Source: Pseudomonadota bacterium (GTDB lineage: Bacteria; Myxococcota_A; UBA796; SXON01). Taken from it: a DNA stretch of 64,000 nt. A program made the position numbers and the translations under genes. A model generated the notes under the pieces. That model searched no databases. It was not told where the DNA came from and was given only the letters and a program-made list of their open reading frames with translations. Each line of letters opens with the position of its first letter. The first letter of the stretch is position 1. Shown piece by piece: positions 58,816 through 64,000 of this stretch. The DNA lies in NCBI GenBank assembly GCA_005778355.1, contig SXON01000132.1:1-64000 (forward strand). The letters are read 5' to 3'.

Positions 58816-60279
58816 GTGGACTACGACCTCGGCCCCTACGACCGCGTGCGCGTGGAGCTGGCCGACTACCCAGGGGCGCTGGCCACCAGCGCCTACGGCA
58901 GCACCCTGGCCGCGCCGCCGTCCGCGGGCATTCCCTACCGGGTCGATGAGGCTCCGGTGGTCGACGAGTACGTGGCCACCGAGGCCGTCGAGGCCCTGGC
59001 CGTGGAGCCCTGGCACGCGGTCGGTGCCGACGGGACGGGGGTGCGGGTCGCCATCTTCGACGTGCAGTGGTTCAACGCGGCGGTGGCGATCGAGGAGCTG
59101 GGCGACGTCACCACGCAGGACTGCGAGGCTCATCGTTCCTGCGAGCCGGCGATGGACACGCTGCGTCCCCGGTATTCCTGGGAAGAAGGCAGCCACGGGG
59201 TGGCCTGCGCCGAGGTGATCCGCGACCTCGCGCCCGGGGCCGAGCTCTTCCTGGTCCGCGTCAACGGGCTCACCACCTTCGAGAACGCCGCCGCCTGGGC
59301 CGCCCGCGAAGACATCGACGTGGTCAGCATGTCGATGTCCTTCTTCAACAACTCCTTTCACGACGGCACCGGCCCGCTGAACGACGCCGCCGCGAGGCTC
59401 GCCGAGAGCGGCGTCTTGCTGGTGAACTCGGCGGGGAACTACCGCTACGAGCACTGGCTCGGCACGCTCGACGACACCGACCGCGACGGCGACCTCGATT
59501 TTGACTGGGGCAGTTCCTACCTGCCGGTGTACCTCGGCGCGGGCAGCCAGAGCGTGCAGGTGAGCTGGGACGAATGGAGCGCCTGCGGCGAGACCGATCT
59601 CGACGCGATCGTCTACGATGACGACGGCGACGTGGTCGGTGAGGCTTCCGCCACCCAGGACCCCGAGGGCGACAGCTGCGCGCCGATCGAGCGAATCACG
59701 GCCCATGCCGAGGATGAGGACTGGTACTACCTGCGCATCCTCCGCGCCCGAGGCGGCTCGCCGTTGCGGGTAAGCGTGTACGCTCGCGGCGGCACCGCCT
59801 ACGACTGGCAGCCGGGCAGCCTCGCCGACCCGGCCTCGAGTCCCGCCGCCTTCACCGTGGGTGCGATCCGCGCCGATGGCTACGCGCACAACAGCGCCGA
59901 GTCGTTCAGCTCGCGAGGGCCCACCCACGGCGGCTTCGACAAGCCCGACATCGCCGGTCCCGACGGGCTCAGCACGCGAACCTACGGGCCGGTGGGGTTC
60001 TACGGCACCTCGGCCTCCACCCCCGCGATCGCGGCGGCCATCGCGGTGCGCATGTCGGAGGAACCCCGCCTCTCCGCCCGCGAGGCCGCCGACCAACTCG
60101 CGGCGAACACCCTCGACGCCCGCGCCACGTGGCAAGGCTGGGACGGTTCGATTGGCGCCGGTCGTGCTCGCCTCTGGGATCCCTCGGCGAACAGCCCCTG
60201 TGGCGGCGGGGCTGTCGCGGCGGTGGCCCCCCTGCTATGGTGGGGTCGTTTCCGCCGGAGAGACGCTTGTTCGCGCTGA
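58816..60279 (+). CDS. Subtilisin-like (S8) serine peptidase with MYXO-CTERM-like tail
   Basis: GTGVRVAIFDVQW (Asp), EGSHGVACAEVIRDLAPGAEL (His), GFYGTSASTPAIAAAIAVRMSEE (Ser); C-terminus PCGGGAVAAVAPLLWWGRFRRRDACSR. Confidence 0.87.
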   Translation: MDYDLGPYDRVRVELADYPGALATSAYGSTLAAPPSAGIPYRVDEAPVVDEYVATEAVEALAVEPWHAVGADGTGVRVAIFDVQWFNAAVAIEELGDVTTQDCEAHRSCEPAMDTLRPRYSWEEGSHGVACAEVIRDLAPGAELFLVRVNGLTTFENAAAWAAREDIDVVSMSMSFFNNSFHDGTGPLNDAAARLAESGVLLVNSAGNYRYEHWLGTLDDTDRDGDLDFDWGSSYLPVYLGAGSQSVQVSWDEWSACGETDLDAIVYDDDGDVVGEASATQDPEGDSCAPIERITAHAEDEDWYYLRILRARGGSPLRVSVYARGGTAYDWQPGSLADPASSPAAFTVGAIRADGYAHNSAESFSSRGPTHGGFDKPDIAGPDGLSTRTYGPVGFYGTSASTPAIAAAIAVRMSEEPRLSAREAADQLAANTLDARATWQGWDGSIGAGRARLWDPSANSPCGGGAVAAVAPLLWWGRFRRRDACSR

Positions 60280-61193
60280 GCCTCGCACCCTTGCTCGGTT
60301 GCCATGTTTTCGAGGAGTACTCCGTGGAGTGCACCTCCGACATGCCGTGCGCCAAGACCGGCGACACCGATTCCGATTCCGACACCGACACCGACACCGA
60401 CACCGGTCCACCGCCCGAGCCCAGCGTGGGCTGGGTCGTGTCGCTGGTGGGTGGCACGACCGGCCGCGTTCGCGTGTACGACCCGTCCACCCGCGAGGTC
60501 ACCTACGAGTGGGCTGGCTTCGGCACCTACGGGGGCACGGCCTACTACAACCCCGCCACGGGCGCCGGCGTGTTGTGGTCCGAGGACGACATCATCTTCC
60601 TCGCGGCCGATGGCACCACCAGCGCCTACGGCGGCGGGCTGGGTGGCTCGCGGTACGACGTGTCGCGACTCGGTCGATACGGAATGCTCGCCTTTCAAGG
60701 CGCGATCCTTCGCTTCGATGAAACCTTCTCGGTGATCGAGGAGGTGGTCCCCTACGGCACCTTCGGCAACACGCTGCCGATCGGCGGCAACGCCAACGTG
60801 GGCTACCTCGTCGACGTCGCGAGCGGTGGCCCCGACCTGTACACCGTGCAAACTAGTGGCGACTACGAGCTCACCTTCACCGACTACGACAGCAGCACGC
60901 AGCGCGGCGCCAACGTCTTCGTGGGGCCTGGCGACGCCGCCTTCGGCTGCTCGGCCGGCGGCGGGATCTACGAGGTCGACGACTTGATGGTCGGCTCGCG
61001 GGATCCTTACATCCAGTACGATGGCGAAGTCACCGACGTGTCGGAGTGCGCGTACGATCCCCAGAGCGACCAGTTCCTCCTGTTCTCGCCCACCGCCGGC
61101 GTGATCCGCGTGGATTCCGGCGGCACCGGCACCCAGGTGTTCTCGCCGCCCAACGGCTACACGCTGTACAACGTCTACTTCTACGAGCTCTGA
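60237..61193 (+). CDS. Lipoprotein with (DT)n spacer
   Basis: MVGSFPPERRLFALSLAPLLGCHVFEEYSVECTSDMPCAKTGDTDSDSDTDTDTDTGPPP; lipobox LLGC. Confidence 0.78.
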   Translation: MVGSFPPERRLFALSLAPLLGCHVFEEYSVECTSDMPCAKTGDTDSDSDTDTDTDTGPPPEPSVGWVVSLVGGTTGRVRVYDPSTREVTYEWAGFGTYGGTAYYNPATGAGVLWSEDDIIFLAADGTTSAYGGGLGGSRYDVSRLGRYGMLAFQGAILRFDETFSVIEEVVPYGTFGNTLPIGGNANVGYLVDVASGGPDLYTVQTSGDYELTFTDYDSSTQRGANVFVGPGDAAFGCSAGGGIYEVDDLMVGSRDPYIQYDGEVTDVSECAYDPQSDQFLLFSPTAGVIRVDSGGTGTQVFSPPNGYTLYNVYFYEL

Positions 61194-63517
61194 TGTCGCG
61201 ACACTATATGGTTCTCGGCCTGGTCCTCGCTGGTTGCAAGGGTTGCGAGGAAGGGGAAACGCTGCCGACGGTCGTCACACCGGTGGGCGGTGCGCCGGTG
61301 GCCATCTGGGTGGGCAATGGCTCGGGCCCGGGCGTGGCCGAGGTGCCCGTCCTGCGGGTGGACGAGATCGGTGCGCCGGTGAGCGGTGGCGAAATCACCC
61401 TTTCCAGCGACGGCACGCTCGCCTCGGCCAGCGTCGCCGTCGACGCGTCGGGCTGGGCTCTGGCCGAGGTGTCGAGCGCGGGCGCGGGCGCTTTTTCTGT
61501 CACCGCGAGCGACGGGGCCCTGTCGGCCGAGGGCTGGGCCTTCGTCACGCAGGCCCCCGACGTTGTCCTCGGCTTCCCGGCCTGGCTCGGGGGTGCTGAC
61601 GGTGGCGCTGTTGCCGGCGTTGGGGGCGGTGTGTTGCTCACCGACGGCGGCGAAGCCTGGTGGTTTCCTCCGCTGGGCGGCGCGGGTGTTCGCGTGCTGG
61701 AGCTGGCCTCCGACATCGTGGAGCTCTTGCCGGTGCAGATCGACAGCGACGGCGTGACCGATGCACTCTTGTGGTCCAACGACACGGTGGTGATCCTTCG
61801 TGGCCGGGCCGAGGGCGGCGTGGGCTACTGGGCCGCCTTCGAGGCGAAGACCGGCACCGTCGGCGCGGCGCTGGTGCAAGACGTGGATGACGACGCGCTG
61901 GTCGACCTGGTCGTGGCGGTCAACGGCTCGGAAACGTCGCAAGTGGCGTGGATGCCGGGCGACGGGCTCGGCGGGTTCACGACCACCGCGGTGCTCGACA
62001 CCGAGTACCTGGTGCACGGGGTGACGGCCGAGGACTTCGACAAGAGCGGCAGCGCCGAGCTTACCCTGCTCACCCACGACGGCCTCTTGCGACGCTACGA
62101 CAACACCGGCGAGGGCTGGCAGGCGGCGAGCCAGAGCGACTTCTCGCTCGAGGTCGGCGAGGGCGCGCGGATCCTCGGGGGTCGCGACCTCACCGAAGAC
62201 GGCTGGTACGACGTGGCCATCGCGGGGCCCCTTCTCGATAGCGACGCGCACTCGGCCTCGATCACCTCGCCGGGCGGCACGAGCCTCACGATCACCTACC
62301 GGCTCGAGGGCAGCATCGACGGGGGTTCCGGCATCGCGATCGCCGACGCCGATCTCGACGGTGATCCCGAGATCTTCCTGTCGATGGACGACACCCTGCG
62401 GCGCTACTCGTGGAGCGAGACCTCCGCCACATTCAGCGCGATGTCTCACGTGTCGATGCCCGACCACGCCCGCATCGACGCGGTCGACCTCGACGCCGAC
62501 GGCCTGGTCGACATCGTCTACCCGGGTTCGCCCACCTTCGCGCTTCTCTCCACGTCGAAGGAAGACGACCCCGAGACGGCCGACAACGAGGCGCTGGCCT
62601 GGACCACGCGAACGCCGACCGCCGGCGTGTTCGCGCTCGACCTCGCCGGCGTCCCCTGGTCCGGCGACTTCAACGGCGACGCGGTGGTCGATCTCCTCGG
62701 CTTCGTCCAAACCGACGGGCTGGCGCTGGTGGCCTTCTATGGCGATGGCGAGGCGGAGACCTTCCGCTCCGGGAGCGAGGAACAGCTCGGCAGCGGTGCC
62801 ACCCCCCTGGGGATCACGGTCTGCGGTGCCGACGCCTGGGCCCTCACCAGCGAGGGAGGCGTCACGACGCTGTGGCACCACACGCTCGACGCCTTCGGGA
62901 CGCTCGCGCTCGCGGGCAGCCTCGAGGTGAACGCCACCGCCGTGGCCTGCGGCAACTTCGAGGCCGGCATCGCCGCGGCGGTTTCGGGCACGGGAGAGGT
63001 CACCTATGTGGCGGCCGATGGCAGCACCCAGAACGAGAGCCTGGGCACCGACGTGGTGGAGCTGGCCGCGGGCGACCTCGACGGCGACGGCTTCGACGAA
63101 CTCCACGCCTGCACCGGTGCCTGCTCGATCGCCGTGGGCGATTGCAGTGGCGACGGCCTCGATGATCTGCTCGTCAACGACGGCACGAGCACCACGCTCT
63201 CGATTGCCGGGGTGGCGCACGATCTCGGCTTCAGCGGCTGGGTGAGCCTTGCCGACGCTGATGGCGACGGTGTCCTCGACGCCAACGTGCAGTCCGACGG
63301 CGTGGTCGCGGCCTTTCGCGGGCTCGGCGGTCGCCCTGGGGTGCCGATGGCCAGCTACATGCTGCGCGACGTGGAGGCGGCGCCCGCGTGGCGCGGCGAC
63401 CTCGATGGCAACGGGGTTCCCGACTTGTTTTACCTCGCCGGCGACACCGACCTCAGCGACGAGGTGGACTGGACGGGCAGCGTGTTGTATGCGGAGGCCC
63501 CCGACTTGGCGGAGTAG
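61193..63517 (+). CDS. FG-GAP/VCBS repeat lipoprotein
   Basis: MSRHYMVLGLVLAGCKGCEEGE...QDVDDDALVDLVVAVNGSETSQVAWMPGDGLGGFTTTAVLD...DADLDGDPEIFLSMDD...; TGATG overlap with the upstream gene. Confidence 0.88.
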   Translation: MSRHYMVLGLVLAGCKGCEEGETLPTVVTPVGGAPVAIWVGNGSGPGVAEVPVLRVDEIGAPVSGGEITLSSDGTLASASVAVDASGWALAEVSSAGAGAFSVTASDGALSAEGWAFVTQAPDVVLGFPAWLGGADGGAVAGVGGGVLLTDGGEAWWFPPLGGAGVRVLELASDIVELLPVQIDSDGVTDALLWSNDTVVILRGRAEGGVGYWAAFEAKTGTVGAALVQDVDDDALVDLVVAVNGSETSQVAWMPGDGLGGFTTTAVLDTEYLVHGVTAEDFDKSGSAELTLLTHDGLLRRYDNTGEGWQAASQSDFSLEVGEGARILGGRDLTEDGWYDVAIAGPLLDSDAHSASITSPGGTSLTITYRLEGSIDGGSGIAIADADLDGDPEIFLSMDDTLRRYSWSETSATFSAMSHVSMPDHARIDAVDLDADGLVDIVYPGSPTFALLSTSKEDDPETADNEALAWTTRTPTAGVFALDLAGVPWSGDFNGDAVVDLLGFVQTDGLALVAFYGDGEAETFRSGSEEQLGSGATPLGITVCGADAWALTSEGGVTTLWHHTLDAFGTLALAGSLEVNATAVACGNFEAGIAAAVSGTGEVTYVAADGSTQNESLGTDVVELAAGDLDGDGFDELHACTGACSIAVGDCSGDGLDDLLVNDGTSTTLSIAGVAHDLGFSGWVSLADADGDGVLDANVQSDGVVAAFRGLGGRPGVPMASYMLRDVEAAPAWRGDLDGNGVPDLFYLAGDTDLSDEVDWTGSVLYAEAPDLAE

Positions 63518-63537
63518 GCCCGGCGGGGAGGAGTTCC

Positions 63538-64000
63538 ATGGCCACGCGTTCGTTTGTGACAGGTGCAACCGGCCAGATCGGCTTGCCGCTGGTGCGTGCC
63601 CTGGTGGCGCGGGGCCACGAGGTGCGCGCCCTGGTGCGCGACGAGGCGGCGGCCGGCGCGGTGCGCGACGCCGGGGCGACGCTCGTGGCGGGCGACCTCG
63701 ACAACGCCGAGGCCCTGGCCCGTGGACTCGAGGGCGTCGACACCTGCTGGCACATGGCCGGGGGCATCCGTGGCGCCGGTCCGGTCGACGCCGACCAGCT
63801 CAACCGGGTGGGCACGGAGAAGCTGCTCGCGGCCGCTTCGCGCGCGGGGCTGGGGAACCTCGTCTACGCGTCGAGCTGCGCGGTGTACGGCGACCGGAGC
63901 GGCCTCTGGGTGGCCGAGGATTACCCCCCGGCGCCCCACACGCGCTACGGGGAGGCCAAGGTGGCGGCCGAGCAGGCCGTGACGGCCTCTGGCTTGCCCG
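63538..64000 (+). CDS. NAD-dependent epimerase/dehydratase (extended SDR), C-terminus off the window
   Basis: RSFVTGATGQIGLPLVRALVARGHEVRALVRDE...NLVYASSCAVYGDRSGLW...TRYGEAKVAAEQ. Confidence 0.93.
   Translation, partial: MATRSFVTGATGQIGLPLVRALVARGHEVRALVRDEAAAGAVRDAGATLVAGDLDNAEALARGLEGVDTCWHMAGGIRGAGPVDADQLNRVGTEKLLAAASRAGLGNLVYASSCAVYGDRSGLWVAEDYPPAPHTRYGEAKVAAEQAVTASGLP

Noticed and set aside
61181-63568. 795-aa minus-strand ORF
   Set aside because: Shadow of the plus-strand FG-GAP lipoprotein; composition typical of antisense high-GC frames.

Overview
High-GC chromosomal segment with about 50 supported protein genes. The MYXO-CTERM-like tails, Asp/Thr-rich lipoprotein spacers and FG-GAP/MopE-type proteins suggest a Myxococcota-like bacterium; this is inference only. 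Core genes include gatB, hisS, a gpmI-type phosphoglycerate mutase, a threonine aldolase, NDH-2 and a cardiolipin synthase-like gene. Accessory content: (i) a FAAL / ACP / 2010-aa KS-AT-ACP-KR-DH-alpha-oxoamine synthase megasynthase locus (11.7-19.8 kb), the best candidate for an undescribed lipid pathway; (ii) a DpgA-like type III PKS / crotonase / GNAT mini-cluster (30.9-33.4 kb); (iii) a VapBC-type pair, a nucleotidyltransferase TA-like pair and a solitary HipA/YjjJ-like gene; (iv) a three-member intergenic repeat family with a fixed 2+2 inverted geometry at 2.6, 20.9 and 30.0 kb; (v) many lipoprotein-like genes whose predicted N-termini have only about 6-9 residues before the lipobox Cys; (vi) a secreted flavoprotein gene with an in-frame amber codon; and (vii) a membrane domain fused in frame to iPGM. 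No rRNA, tRNA, CRISPR array or intact transposase was recognised. All calls come from reading the sequence and the ORF track; no database search was run.
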